Source of the DNA: Vagococcus silagei
Lineage (GTDB): Bacteria; Bacillota; Bacilli; Lactobacillales; Vagococcaceae
Direction of reading: 5' to 3'
Assembly: GCF_004795745.1 (NCBI RefSeq)
Contig: NZ_SDGV01000012.1
Location: 1 to 51,808, forward strand
Length of the DNA stretch: 51,808 nt
Below, in pieces: positions 1 through 8,996 of this stretch (within the stretch, counting starts at the first letter, position 1; the number at the start of each line of letters is the position of its first letter). Made by a program: the position numbers and the translations under genes. The notes beneath the pieces are model-generated. The model made no database searches. It was not told the origin of the DNA and worked only from the letters and a program-made list of their open reading frames with translations.

Positions 1-5
1 CTATC

Positions 6-125
6 ATTTTTTGCGAAAAAGTCATGGGATTTATTTGTCATTACTTCCTTTAACGGTCAAGCGGTTTTGGCTTGAGGGTTAAAGGAAATAATGACATACT
101 CACCAATGACATTTTCACAAAAAAT
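6..125. repeat. 120-nt imperfect palindrome
   Basis: Positions 6-54 and 78-125 are near-complementary. The inner arms 37-54 and 78-95 are 18 nt with a single mismatch, 57-62 pairs with 70-75, and the outer parts (around 6-25 and 105-125) share most bases. The whole would fold into one long hairpin. It encodes nothing visible. It could be a MITE-like insertion or a transcription-blocking structure; no clear target duplication is seen. Confidence 0.6.
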
Positions 126-347
126 TCTACTAAAATGTGTCCAAGATATTGACTCAAATCCAAATAATAATTGCGCCAACCACATGAATTTCCTTTTTCA
201 ACATACTCGCCTCACTTTTGATTATCTCTTAAATAGGATCCCATAAAACAGATATGAGAGCAAGTGATGAGAAGACATTTTAAATTGAACATGATGAATT
301 GTTTGATGAAAGCAATCTAAATTACTATAAAATTATATCATTTCACT
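126..347. other. Intergenic, AT-rich, no recognised content
   Basis: About 220 nt between the palindrome and the end of the helicase remnant. I see no start codon with a ribosome binding site, no terminator-like stem and no attachment core here. It is probably eroded former coding sequence or flank. Confidence 0.4.
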
Positions 348-1142
348 TCATCTCTCCCCATAATACCCCATTAATCTCCCAGCTATATCTCTCGATATCA
401 ATCGTAAGGAAACCGCATCTTTCCCCTGACTTGGCAACAGCCAAACAACAGAATGATTGATAATGATACAGTTTTGATTGATTTGCTCTCTGATTATTAC
501 TTGATATCCTCTTCCGATTAGGTACTCGACTTGTTCTTTATATGTTTTCTGACTTTTCGAGTTAATTGATGTTAAGCTAGGTAAAATTAATTTAATTCTT
601 GATGGTGATGGTAAATTACTTAACCGATTAAAGTAATCTAAATGAAGACGCGCTAAACAAATCAAGCCTTCCTGCGCTGATTCTAAATCGCTAAAAATAA
701 TCTCCTCACAGTTTTCTGTAAATAAATTGCTTTTAGATAAAGCCGTTTGCTGATCATCATGTACAATATAATTTAATTTCTTATAATTTCTTAATCGTTT
801 TTGATAAATACGATAAACTAACGGAACTGCATAATCTACATAATCATAAATACGAAGTTCATCCTTTTCGTCAAGGTTTCTAAGCAATCGGCCTAAGTAT
901 TGTTGGACCGCTGTCTTACCCGAAGTTGGCATCACCAACATCAATGTATCAAGTTTTGCTAAATCGAATCCTTCGCCTGCATAACTTCCCGTTGTCAGCA
1001 AAACAAATGGTTCGCCCTCATTTCTCAAAGCCTGTAACTCTTCCCGTAGTTCTTTTGGCTTCATTTTACTATTCAATAAATTAAATTTTAAATTTCTTGA
1101 AAAAGGATGATTATGGATATAAATTGACAAAAACAAGACCAA
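348..1142 (-). pseudogene. C-terminal remnant of a superfamily 2 (DEAD/DEAH) helicase
   Basis: The reading frame has the second RecA-like half of an SF2 helicase: a motif V-like LLTTGSYAGEGFDL around residue 47 and a motif VI-like QQYLGRLLRN around residue 79, followed by about 170 residues of C-terminal domain. The first half, with Walker A and the DExH box, is absent. Upstream of 1142 the frame holds no further helicase sequence and there is no ribosome binding site; the only formal start is a TTG. It is best read as a broken gene left by deletion or insertion. Related full-length proteins are often DNA repair or defence helicases, but the function of this one cannot be inferred. Confidence 0.7.
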
Positions 1143-1224
1143 TTATGACCAAGATGATACTGACTATTATTTGATTACACCTTTTACTAAATCAGTTCAT
1201 TCTACTGGTTTTTATTTTTTCCAA

Positions 1225-1476
1225 TTAATTACCTAACATTTGAATATCTATTGTATACGTATTCTTACCATAATTTGGTGCGTCATAAACACTGTATGCA
1301 TAAATATCTCCATTAATTGTAACAGGAGCTGTGTACTGCTGATTATTTTGATTAACTAGATTATTCATATTCGTCATTGGATTACCAAAAATATTATTAA
1401 ACACTTGTAATTGTTCGGAAGATAAATTTTTAATAGTTATTGTATTATCGTTATTTGATTTGATTTCTACTGTCAT
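1225..1476 (-). CDS. Hypothetical small protein beside type III restriction genes
   Basis: 83 residues, not recognised. The N-terminal 30 residues look like a short beta-helix unit (TVEIKSNND...LSSEQLQVF); the middle is rich in Asn and Gln, and the end has two beta-like stretches around YAYSVYD and YTIDIQMLG. AGGATGG precedes the ATG, so translation is plausible. It sits 31 nt downstream of the restriction subunit on the same strand and is probably the last gene of that operon. It has no signal peptide or membrane segment. A role with the restriction system is inference from position only. Confidence 0.6.
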   Translation of the reverse strand: MTVEIKSNNDNTITIKNLSSEQLQVFNNIFGNPMTNMNNLVNQNNQQYTAPVTINGDIYAYSVYDAPNYGKNTYTIDIQMLGN

Positions 1477-1507
1477 ATCATATCCATCCTATACATTTTA
1501 AATTATA

Positions 1508-4213
1508 TTAATTTTTAATTTGAACAATCTCTTTCAATTGTTCCATCATTTGTTGCCCATCACCTTTAGTATAGAATTTTAATCCACTAATACGAATATT
1601 TTCTTCATCCGCTTCGAATTCTATTTCTGCTTGATGGTCTGTTATATATAAAAATAAATCTTGCTTCCACAATTCACTAATAAACCTATCCCCACTCATT
1701 CCTTTTGGTTCGATAAAGATTTGGAAATAAAATTCACTATCTTCAAGGAATAAAATAAAGTCAGGTTGAAAACCTTGTAAGCGTATTTCCGTTATTTCAC
1801 CTTGTCGATTAAGACGTGAACCATATTGATATAGTTTTAGCTTTTCACTTTTTGCAGATTCACGATGCATATTCTCATCCATACGAAGAAGATAGACAGC
1901 TTTCTGATACTTCTCTTTTAATTCTTTCACATGAGCTTTTACACGTTCTATCAACTCATATTCTAACTTATTCACAATAGCTTTTTCGTATACATAGAAA
2001 TCATCTTCTATTTCATAAACCGCAATTTTTTGCATGGCTTCATTAAATAGATTCACTGTATCATATTCTGGCACACGTTTATTATAATTCGTCAAATACT
2101 CATTAATTGGATAACCAATAAATTTATTCGTTCCTCTTCGTTTAACATAACCCGATTTAAATTTCACTTCATATTCTTTTAATAACTCGATGATAACATT
2201 TAATATATCATCTGGCGTCACATCAGTTGAGCGATATTCTTTTGGCACGGTTAAAAATAAATGCAGTTCATCCACATTCAACCAATTCTTTCCATAAATA
2301 AAATCTTTCATTGATGGCAGTAATGGAACATATTTCTTTAAGTTATCAAATTGGTAAAAGTCTAAACGTTGAATTGCTTTTTTTACATACTTTGCATCAA
2401 TTTTTCCTACACTAATTGTTTTTGTTTCATTCATACCTACATTCGCTTGATATGAAACCTCCCGACTACCATAATTCAGACTCCTTGATATATCTGTTTG
2501 ATGATTGATACCATACTTATCAATCGAATCAAACCATTCGTCTTCTACATCTACCACTTCATTGTAATAAATCTTTCCTTTTTTATAGGCTTCTGTTTTC
2601 TTGAAAGAGGACTTCACCTTGATTTCAATAGGTGGATTTTTTTTATCTTCTCCTGTAGGTAAATCCATTTGTTTTAAAGAACCCACTAATTGTTTTAAAT
2701 ATTGTGGTTCATTCATCGTATGATAATGAAGCGTTTCAAGAAAGAGTTGTTTATTAGATGGTTCGTTATCATACCTTCTTTGGTAGCTTTTCTGTCCTTC
2801 TAATTCAAATGGATAATATCTAGCACCACGACCAATTAGTTGAGCTTCAGCCATAGTTGCTCTTTTATTCGTCCCTGCTTCTTTTTCTATACGAACAATA
2901 TCATACAGATTAAGAACATCCCATCCTTCTGTTAACTTGGCTACCGCAAAAACAACACGATAGAGATTATTCGGATTCTCTAATGTATTCAATGCTTGAT
3001 ACTGTCCTTTTTCAAGCATATTTCCACTTGTATCATTTGCATTTAAAACATTTCTACTATCAAAGTCATGTCTGATTTCTCTGACAATTTTCCCTAAATT
3101 ATCTTCATTCTTCAAATAAAAATCATAGACTAAACTTAATGCTGAACTCTTATTACTATCCATCAGCTGTTGGCGCTTGATAAAAGTAATCAAATCTCTT
3201 ACATTAAGATTTTCAATCATTTGATTGAATAATTTATTGGCTTCTAATGAGACAGCCACTTTGGGAGATTTAAACATTATCACTGGTTTGAATGTGCTCG
3301 TTACTCCTTCTGAATACGCTCGATACTTTCTAAACTGCGATAGGAGTACGACATTTAACATTTTATCTTCATCACTTGCAGATGTTTCAATTCGTTTGAC
3401 CTGCTTAGAATAGCCATCAAACATAAATTTACTTAGTGGATAGCGATAAACAACTTTATCACGATATTTATCGTAAATAACTTCTTTATCAAAATCAACA
3501 GTTGCCGTAAATTCTAAAAGAAGATTTTTTTGTTCCTGTTCGTTTCTTACATTCAAAATTTTATTAATTGCAGATTCCCATGTGTTTTCGGCTTCTTTTT
3601 CAGACTTGGTACTTGCGGAATAATGATGAGCTTCATCTGCCAAAATTACAACGGGCTGACGTTCATAATCAGACAGTCCCATTGTGTTTTCTTTTAATAC
3701 AAATAAGTCATCTGACACCTTTTGAACAGAAGATAATTTGATATAAATGGTATTTTCTTGTTGAATTCTAGGAAAGCGTTCTACTTCTACAATAGAGATC
3801 TGTTTTCCGTCAATTTCTATCTTGTTCTGATAAAGGTACTTATCGCTATTCTTATTAACCAAGTTATCTTTCGTTTTCATCAAAACAGAGTTCGTATTTA
3901 CTATAAATAAGAAGTTATGATAATTATATTCTTGATAGAGGTATAAGATTAGTCCTGCCATCAAGTCTGTTTTTCCTGAACCTGTTGCCATATTAAACAA
4001 AACATGTTGTGGGCTTGGTTTAATTTGTGTCTGAGTATAATGATAATTTCGTACGGCTTCATCTTGATAATGTCGTAGTGTGTGAATTAGATTGGCATTA
4101 ATATATTCAGGTATTGTATAACCTTGATGAGCATTAAATAAATCTTTTTCTGCTAACTCCGCTTGTTCTATCAGAGGGAAATGACGGATATTAGATGCAT
4201 TCTTTTTCACCAT
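1508..4213 (-). CDS. res: Type III restriction endonuclease subunit Res
   Basis: About 901 residues. An SF2 translocase core carries Walker A ATGSGKT at residues 76-82 and a DEAH box at 193-196. Near the C-terminus (about 810-840) there is a nuclease-like PDFILF...FIEPKG stretch that fits the PD-(D/E)xK site of type III Res proteins. Res forms a complex with Mod and cuts unmethylated DNA at a distance after ATP-driven communication between sites. I chose the ATG at 4213 because AAAGGCGG lies 8 nt upstream and the Mod stop TAG ends one base before it; a longer reading to 4261 would overlap mod by 47 nt without a binding site. Length and motifs look intact. Confidence 0.9.
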   Translation of the reverse strand: MVKKNASNIRHFPLIEQAELAEKDLFNAHQGYTIPEYINANLIHTLRHYQDEAVRNYHYTQTQIKPSPQHVLFNMATGSGKTDLMAGLILYLYQEYNYHNFLFIVNTNSVLMKTKDNLVNKNSDKYLYQNKIEIDGKQISIVEVERFPRIQQENTIYIKLSSVQKVSDDLFVLKENTMGLSDYERQPVVILADEAHHYSASTKSEKEAENTWESAINKILNVRNEQEQKNLLLEFTATVDFDKEVIYDKYRDKVVYRYPLSKFMFDGYSKQVKRIETSASDEDKMLNVVLLSQFRKYRAYSEGVTSTFKPVIMFKSPKVAVSLEANKLFNQMIENLNVRDLITFIKRQQLMDSNKSSALSLVYDFYLKNEDNLGKIVREIRHDFDSRNVLNANDTSGNMLEKGQYQALNTLENPNNLYRVVFAVAKLTEGWDVLNLYDIVRIEKEAGTNKRATMAEAQLIGRGARYYPFELEGQKSYQRRYDNEPSNKQLFLETLHYHTMNEPQYLKQLVGSLKQMDLPTGEDKKNPPIEIKVKSSFKKTEAYKKGKIYYNEVVDVEDEWFDSIDKYGINHQTDISRSLNYGSREVSYQANVGMNETKTISVGKIDAKYVKKAIQRLDFYQFDNLKKYVPLLPSMKDFIYGKNWLNVDELHLFLTVPKEYRSTDVTPDDILNVIIELLKEYEVKFKSGYVKRRGTNKFIGYPINEYLTNYNKRVPEYDTVNLFNEAMQKIAVYEIEDDFYVYEKAIVNKLEYELIERVKAHVKELKEKYQKAVYLLRMDENMHRESAKSEKLKLYQYGSRLNRQGEITEIRLQGFQPDFILFLEDSEFYFQIFIEPKGMSGDRFISELWKQDLFLYITDHQAEIEFEADEENIRISGLKFYTKGDGQQMMEQLKEIVQIKN

Positions 4214-4214
4214 T

Positions 4215-6140
4215 CTATTCACCGCCTTTATAAAATTGTTTGTTAAAGCGATAGTCATCATCCGAAATTAACTCTCGTACATTTGCATCGTCAATTTCTG
4301 AATAGTTATAATACAGTCCATTTTTATCTAATAACTTAATCAACAAGCGTTTATTTTTATTAAACCCTTCCAGCCAATCGATTTTATCTAGGTCAGCACG
4401 GAAAGAAATGTCAGCAGGTTCCCTAGTGTCTGTTCCTTCTAACATACGATTGTAGACCACTTTCAAGTCGTCTAACGTTTTAGCCTGAATGACATCTTGT
4501 AAATAACCCATATTTTTAGGAAACATCTCTGCATAGATAAATCCATCATTTCTCTTTTTATCATCATCTGCTAATAACCTTGGAACTAAAACGGTATCGA
4601 TATAATCCATTTGCTCTGTCGTAATAAAAATTCTATTCCCGTTGTCATCTTTATTGAGCATTTGAACTGCATGCGCGGTAGTACCTGATCCTCCAAAGAA
4701 ATCTAGAATCTTTGCATTCTTTCTATTTTTAACAACTGCATACAGGGCTTCTTTCACAGCATATACAGACTTTGGAAAAGAAAATGGAGCATTAGGAACC
4801 AACTTATTCAACAATTGTTTACCATGGACACTCGAATCATAGAGATTAGACTGCCATACAGTTTTGTACTGTCCAAAATTTTTCCCAAGCATAATTTCAT
4901 AACTGCCATCACTTTTCCGTTTCGGAACCAACATATCTTTTATTTCTTCAATCGTATGTCTAGCATATCTCCACTTTCGTTCGATACCTTTAGGATCAAT
5001 AAGATAAACATATGCAATGCCGTCAAGGATCTCTGTTTGTTTTGGATGGAAATCAAATTTGCTAACTTCACCAAAGCCAATAATTTCATCATCCTTAACT
5101 AAGATTGGGTAGAATGTGTTTTTCCCATCACCACGCAACGATTCTCCTCCCCAATTTCGTAAATTAGATAGTGTTATTTCATCCTCAGAAAGTCTACGAT
5201 TTTCAATTATTTTTTTTCCTTTTGGAAAAACAAAATATAGAAATTCATTGTTATACGAAAAATTAGTTCCTTGGATTCCTCTAGGATTATGAATTACTGT
5301 AATTAAATGCTTTTCATATTCATCAAAAACTTCATCCAAAAGCACCCCTAGATAATTAACCTCATTTTCATCAATTGCAATAATAAGTACTCCATCATCT
5401 TTTTTCAAGAGCGTTTTAGAAACTTCCAAACGATTTTTCATGAAAGTCAGCCATGTTGAATGATTAAATTTATTATTATAAGTAAATGAATTATTTGAAG
5501 ATGGTACATTATATGGAGGATCAATATAAATACAATCTAGAGATTCAAGATAAATTTCTTGAATCGTGTGCAAGGCTAACAAATTATTTCCTTTGATAAC
5601 TATATTGTCTATATCTGCATTGAAATCTGTTACAGCTGATTCACCAGATTCATCAAAGCGCTTACTGTTTACAAATATTTTCTTATCAAATAATCGGTCA
5701 ATCTCATCTTTTTCAATCACTTCATTTAAAAATGCATCGTCATAGCCAGCTTCATTATCTTCTTTTGTCATCGAAGCTGTTAAAACCCCATCTTTAAATG
5801 GAAAATCTAATACCACATCCTGACTATCTTCTAAGAATTTCCCATTAGAAGCTAAACCAATACGATTTTCGTATTTCGTATAACTTGTATCCCAATAATC
5901 ATTATAAAGAATAACCTCTTCCAGTTGTTCAATCTGAAATAATTTTTGTCCTGCAACTTCTTTAATAAAATGCTGTTTAATAAAATCTGTTTGAAATAAT
6001 TTCTCAAGCAAGGTTTCATCAAAATTTCTTAAATCTTCACTCAATTTGGATCGGTTTAACTCCTCGCCTACAAAATACCTCTCTCCAAAATCTGCTAAAA
6101 CTTTTTTTAATTCATCAAATAGTCTTGGTTCAATTTTCAC
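4215..6140 (-). CDS. mod: Type III DNA adenine methyltransferase subunit Mod
   Basis: About 641 residues with the methyltransferase motifs in beta-class order: catalytic DPPYN near residue 207 and the AdoMet-binding FFGGSGTT near 481-488, with the target recognition region between them, as in type III Mod proteins. Mod methylates one strand of an asymmetric site and gives Res its specificity; the site cannot be read from sequence. The best start is the GTG at 6140, preceded by AGAGGAG at 8 nt and giving an N-terminus (KIEPRLFDELKKVLADF) that fits the family. An ATG at 6182 lacks a clear binding site. It is translationally linked to res: the mod stop is followed after one base by the res start. 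No phase-variable repeat is seen in the coding region. Confidence 0.92.
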   Translation of the reverse strand: MKIEPRLFDELKKVLADFGERYFVGEELNRSKLSEDLRNFDETLLEKLFQTDFIKQHFIKEVAGQKLFQIEQLEEVILYNDYWDTSYTKYENRIGLASNGKFLEDSQDVVLDFPFKDGVLTASMTKEDNEAGYDDAFLNEVIEKDEIDRLFDKKIFVNSKRFDESGESAVTDFNADIDNIVIKGNNLLALHTIQEIYLESLDCIYIDPPYNVPSSNNSFTYNNKFNHSTWLTFMKNRLEVSKTLLKKDDGVLIIAIDENEVNYLGVLLDEVFDEYEKHLITVIHNPRGIQGTNFSYNNEFLYFVFPKGKKIIENRRLSEDEITLSNLRNWGGESLRGDGKNTFYPILVKDDEIIGFGEVSKFDFHPKQTEILDGIAYVYLIDPKGIERKWRYARHTIEEIKDMLVPKRKSDGSYEIMLGKNFGQYKTVWQSNLYDSSVHGKQLLNKLVPNAPFSFPKSVYAVKEALYAVVKNRKNAKILDFFGGSGTTAHAVQMLNKDDNGNRIFITTEQMDYIDTVLVPRLLADDDKKRNDGFIYAEMFPKNMGYLQDVIQAKTLDDLKVVYNRMLEGTDTREPADISFRADLDKIDWLEGFNKNKRLLIKLLDKNGLYYNYSEIDDANVRELISDDDYRFNKQFYKGGE

Positions 6141-6252
6141 TATGTATTCTCCTCTATTACATTTAATTTCCATAACTTTCATTTTACACTAAGTCTTAAT
6201 AAAAGCGGACAAAAAATCAAAATAAGAAAAATTGGCTATATACCACTTTTTC

Positions 6253-6876
6253 TTATTCTCTCTCTTCTACATAGCTCTCCCATTTATGGAAACGCTCGAA
6301 AGTCCGCATATCCTCTCTATCAAATGCTCCTTGTTTATTGCGAGTCGCATAAGACACTTTATTCGCATCTTCCACAAATTCTTCGACATTCAATAAAAAA
6401 TACCTCGAAAATAGTGCTTCTAACATAATCTCCATTTTTTTCTCACGAATAAATATATCATTCTCACGAATTTTTTCTGTCTTTCCTTGATTTTCTAACA
6501 GGGCCTCTTGTTCTGGACGAGTCATATTTAAAATCGTGAGCGTTTCATCCTCCCACGCGCCATTATTATCTTCAGCGTGCTCATCATAATACTTTGGAGA
6601 TTTCATTCTTTTGACCCGTTCATCATAGGTTCGTTGAATCATATAGTCAAAAAGAAAATTTTGAACAATTTCATTCTTAATTTCTTCCGAATATGCTCGT
6701 CCAGACTTCTTTGTCTGTGGTGTTGATTTTTTCATACCGATTGCTTCAAATTGTTGCACATTAATGATTTTTCTTATTTTTTTCACTACTGTATCCAACA
6801 TGGTGTCTGTTTCTGTAATTCTATATCTAGCTAACGCTTCTTTTGCAATCTCTAATACTGTGTATTTTTGTCCCAT
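6253..6876 (-). CDS. Unknown 207-residue protein upstream of mod-res
   Basis: Not recognised. It is highly charged and mostly helical by eye. The first 20 residues (TVLEIAKEALARYR) look like a helix-turn-helix start, residues 45-75 are basic (KKSTPQTKKSGR), and residues 90-130 are acidic. There is no membrane segment. Translation should start at 6876 (AAGGAGA 9 nt upstream). It is the first gene of the minus-strand group ending with mod and res (113 nt before mod), so it may be a regulator or accessory subunit of the type III system; that is inference from position. No catalytic motif is visible. Confidence 0.7.
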   Translation of the reverse strand: MGQKYTVLEIAKEALARYRITETDTMLDTVVKKIRKIINVQQFEAIGMKKSTPQTKKSGRAYSEEIKNEIVQNFLFDYMIQRTYDERVKRMKSPKYYDEHAEDNNGAWEDETLTILNMTRPEQEALLENQGKTEKIRENDIFIREKKMEIMLEALFSRYFLLNVEEFVEDANKVSYATRNKQGAFDREDMRTFERFHKWESYVEERE

Positions 6877-7124
6877 TCTTTAATATCTCCTTTTTTTCCT
6901 TTTATAACTTCCATTACAACCTTTATAACACTATTATAACAAGGGTTTATACATAATTATATCAACTAATATTCTTTTTTATTCCTTTTATATGATGGTA
7001 TTCTAATTATATCAAGAGAACAGCAATTCTCCTGATAGTTGTCAAATCAACGAGCGATATCACTCGTTGGTTCACTTGCCGATTATTTGCTGGTAGTCGG
7101 TTGTCAAAGAAAGGAATCATTATT
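6877..7124. promoter_or_regulatory. Divergent intergenic region with hairpin before the mobilization module
   Basis: It separates the minus-strand restriction operon from the plus-strand mobilization genes, so promoters for both must lie here. A stem CAACGAG/CTCGTTG with an 8-nt loop is visible at about 7048-7070, followed by AAAGGAA just ahead of the ATG at 7125. A TTG at 7101 could extend the next gene by 8 codons but lies ahead of this binding site and was not used. No clear -35/-10 pair stands out. Confidence 0.4.
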
Positions 7125-7517
7125 ATGACCAAAGAAATTTTTAACCAAACAAGAGTAAAAGATTTAATTGCAAGCCCAAAAATTCAAGAAGCAATCAAAG
7201 AACAGATTAGTGTTCCTAAAAACATTATAGTAAAACAAGTCCGCAACCCGTTTACCAACCAAGAAACAAACGAAACAACTCAAAAAATCCATGCTGTTGC
7301 AGGGACATCCTTAATGGATATGGTAGAGCTAGACCTGACATTAGTTGGCGGACAAACCATCGATGCAGTCGAAGCCATCAATAAAACCTATCAAATCGAA
7401 TCATTCAATGTGTCTTTAGATGCAAATATGCGTGGCGGTACGTTCAATGGCTATTCACCAACAGGATTGAAACTTCTAGTTACAAAACTCACTGAAACAA
7501 AAGTTGAAGGTAAGTAA
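7125..7517 (+). CDS. DUF961 (YdcP/Orf22-23-like) mobile-element protein
   Basis: 130 residues resembling the DUF961 family of Tn916 Orf22/Orf23 and ICEBs1 YdcP (VPKNIIVKQVRNPFTNQET, then a beta-rich C-terminal part ending SPTGLKLLVTKL). Genes of this family open the transfer operon of many conjugative and mobilizable elements; their molecular role is not firmly known. ATG at 7125 has AAAGGAA 7-8 nt upstream. The stop is 2 nt before the next start, suggesting one operon with the coupling-protein genes. Confidence 0.8.
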   Translation: MTKEIFNQTRVKDLIASPKIQEAIKEQISVPKNIIVKQVRNPFTNQETNETTQKIHAVAGTSLMDMVELDLTLVGGQTIDAVEAINKTYQIESFNVSLDANMRGGTFNGYSPTGLKLLVTKLTETKVEGK

Positions 7518-7519
7518 TT

Positions 7520-8044
7520 ATGAAAAAATTACAGGTCAAACTTAACAGGCAGTTAGTGGCACCGTTCAAATTATTTGGAACGGTGCTAGCACTCACTGTA
7601 TTACCCATGTTTATCTATATCATTACATTTGATACATTTCTTCTTAATGGACACCTATTGTTATCAATTTCAATGATAGGAGCAATCCTATTCAGTATTG
7701 AGATGATTAGCTTGTTTTTATATTCACGATTCAGCCCTATCGATACATTGCAACTTCACAAGAAACTCATCTTATCCACTGAACAACTTACAAAACAAAC
7801 CAAAGATGGTCAACTCATGCATTCTGTTAGATGGCACTATATTTGTACTGATGGAAAAATAATCATTGACTTATATGCACGAGGATTAGTTACAGACACG
7901 GAACGATTGGGCATACAATTGTCCGAATATTTAGAAGAAAACTTGTTGGCTTACAAAGAATTAAATCACTGCGTACGCGATATATTTGGAGAATTCCCAA
8001 AACGATTAAATGGAATGGAGATTTTAAAAAATGACAAATTATAA
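7520..8044 (+). CDS. Membrane half of a split FtsK/TcpA-like coupling protein
   Basis: 174 residues: two membrane segments (about 18-37 and 44-68), then a soluble domain (WHYICTDGKIIIDLYARG...LGIQLSEYLEENL...FGEFPKRLNG) that in Orf21/TcpA-type coupling proteins sits between the membrane anchor and the ATPase. The ATPase follows at once in another frame, overlapping by 14 nt at a run of six A (8026-8031). With five A the two frames would join into one protein of about 400 residues, the length expected for the family. So this is either a real two-gene arrangement or a +1 frameshift. The complete protein would dock the relaxase-DNA complex to a helper conjugation machine. Confidence 0.7.
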   Translation: MKKLQVKLNRQLVAPFKLFGTVLALTVLPMFIYIITFDTFLLNGHLLLSISMIGAILFSIEMISLFLYSRFSPIDTLQLHKKLILSTEQLTKQTKDGQLMHSVRWHYICTDGKIIIDLYARGLVTDTERLGIQLSEYLEENLLAYKELNHCVRDIFGEFPKRLNGMEILKNDKL

Positions 8045-8714
8045 CCCTATCCCTATATATGATGACATCTATTGGGATCTAACAACGGAATCATGTCATA
8101 CGTTACTTATTGCCCCTTCTGGTGCTGGAAAAACCATGTTTCTTAGCTACTTAGCGGGAATGATATTAAAGCGTGGACACAATTTATTCATCATAGATGC
8201 TAAGAACACTAGTTTTAGGGCAACTTTTCAAAGTTCAGGCGTGCGAACAGCCTCAACTCCCGATGAGATTCTCTGTCTACTCACTGACTTGGTTGAGAGT
8301 ATGACTCACGATTACGATACTATCTTTTCTTCCAATAGTGTCCAATTAGATGATAATTTTGCCACACATCAACTTCCAGCTCAAGTACTCATCTTTGATG
8401 AAGTCCTCTCTGCGCTTGATAGTGGAGATAAAAAACAAAAAGTTGAGATGGAACGATTACTCAAATTACTAGCCTTAAAAGGGCGGATGGCAGGCTATAT
8501 CATTGTACTAACCTCTCAACGATTATTAGCCACAGACTTGCCTAAGACAGTGACTGAACAATGCCAAACACGTTATGTTATGGGTGCCAATGTATCGGAA
8601 GAATTATTCCACTTAGCTACTGGTAGTTATAAGAAAAATCTTGGTACTTCCTATAAAGGAGCAGTTGGAAAAGGCTACGTGGTTACACCAAAGAACGGAT
8701 TAACCTATTTCTAG
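8031..8714 (+). CDS. FtsK/SpoIIIE-type ATPase half of coupling protein
   Basis: 227 residues with Walker A APSGAGKT (28-35), Walker B LIFDEVLSAL (about 120), and a later LTSQR segment, typical of the FtsK/HerA-like ATPases of mobilizable elements. It lacks membrane segments, which are supplied by the gene just upstream. The N-terminal IYDDIYWDL...HTLLIA is what normally follows the membrane-proximal domain in a one-piece protein, supporting an ancestral fusion. Expected to pump relaxase-bound DNA into the host conjugation pore. The only ribosome binding option is inside the upstream gene, so if it is separate it would be translationally coupled. Confidence 0.75.
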   Translation: MTNYNPIPIYDDIYWDLTTESCHTLLIAPSGAGKTMFLSYLAGMILKRGHNLFIIDAKNTSFRATFQSSGVRTASTPDEILCLLTDLVESMTHDYDTIFSSNSVQLDDNFATHQLPAQVLIFDEVLSALDSGDKKQKVEMERLLKLLALKGRMAGYIIVLTSQRLLATDLPKTVTEQCQTRYVMGANVSEELFHLATGSYKKNLGTSYKGAVGKGYVVTPKNGLTYF

Positions 8715-8789
8715 TCCCCATTCATGAATTTTAAAGTCAATGATTTTCGGGCGCTTATTCATGCCTTCTGTTATAGGAGGAATACGTAA

Positions 8790-8996
8790 ATGGCACAAGT
8801 AGTTAAAACATTACAAGTGGTAGAATTTGATGACGGGCTGACACGAATCATCAGTACGGATAAAAAGCAAATGGCTCGCTCGTATGCACTGGATTATTTA
8901 CAAGATAAAGCGCAAAAAACGAGTCAAGGCGCCTATGTAGCACTCTTATCTTCTGCATTTTACTTTAGTGCTGGCTTTAGAAAGCGAGACAAGTAG
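8790..8996 (+). CDS. Small hypothetical mobilization-region protein
   Basis: 68 residues, not recognised as a named family. It has a strong binding site (ATAGGAGG, 8 nt before the ATG) and lies between coupling protein and relaxase genes in the same direction. The sequence is mixed alpha/beta with a hydrophobic stretch near the end (ALLSSAFYFSAGF) too short and polar for a confident membrane segment. It may be an accessory DNA-binding or regulatory protein of the transfer module; that is a guess from position. Confidence 0.6.
   Translation: MAQVVKTLQVVEFDDGLTRIISTDKKQMARSYALDYLQDKAQKTSQGAYVALLSSAFYFSAGFRKRDK

Noticed and set aside
1132-1150. AAGACCA and a similar GACCAAG near the helicase remnant as left-end arm sites of element 1
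   Set aside because: Only one exact copy, no core sequence nearby, and short motifs like this occur by chance.
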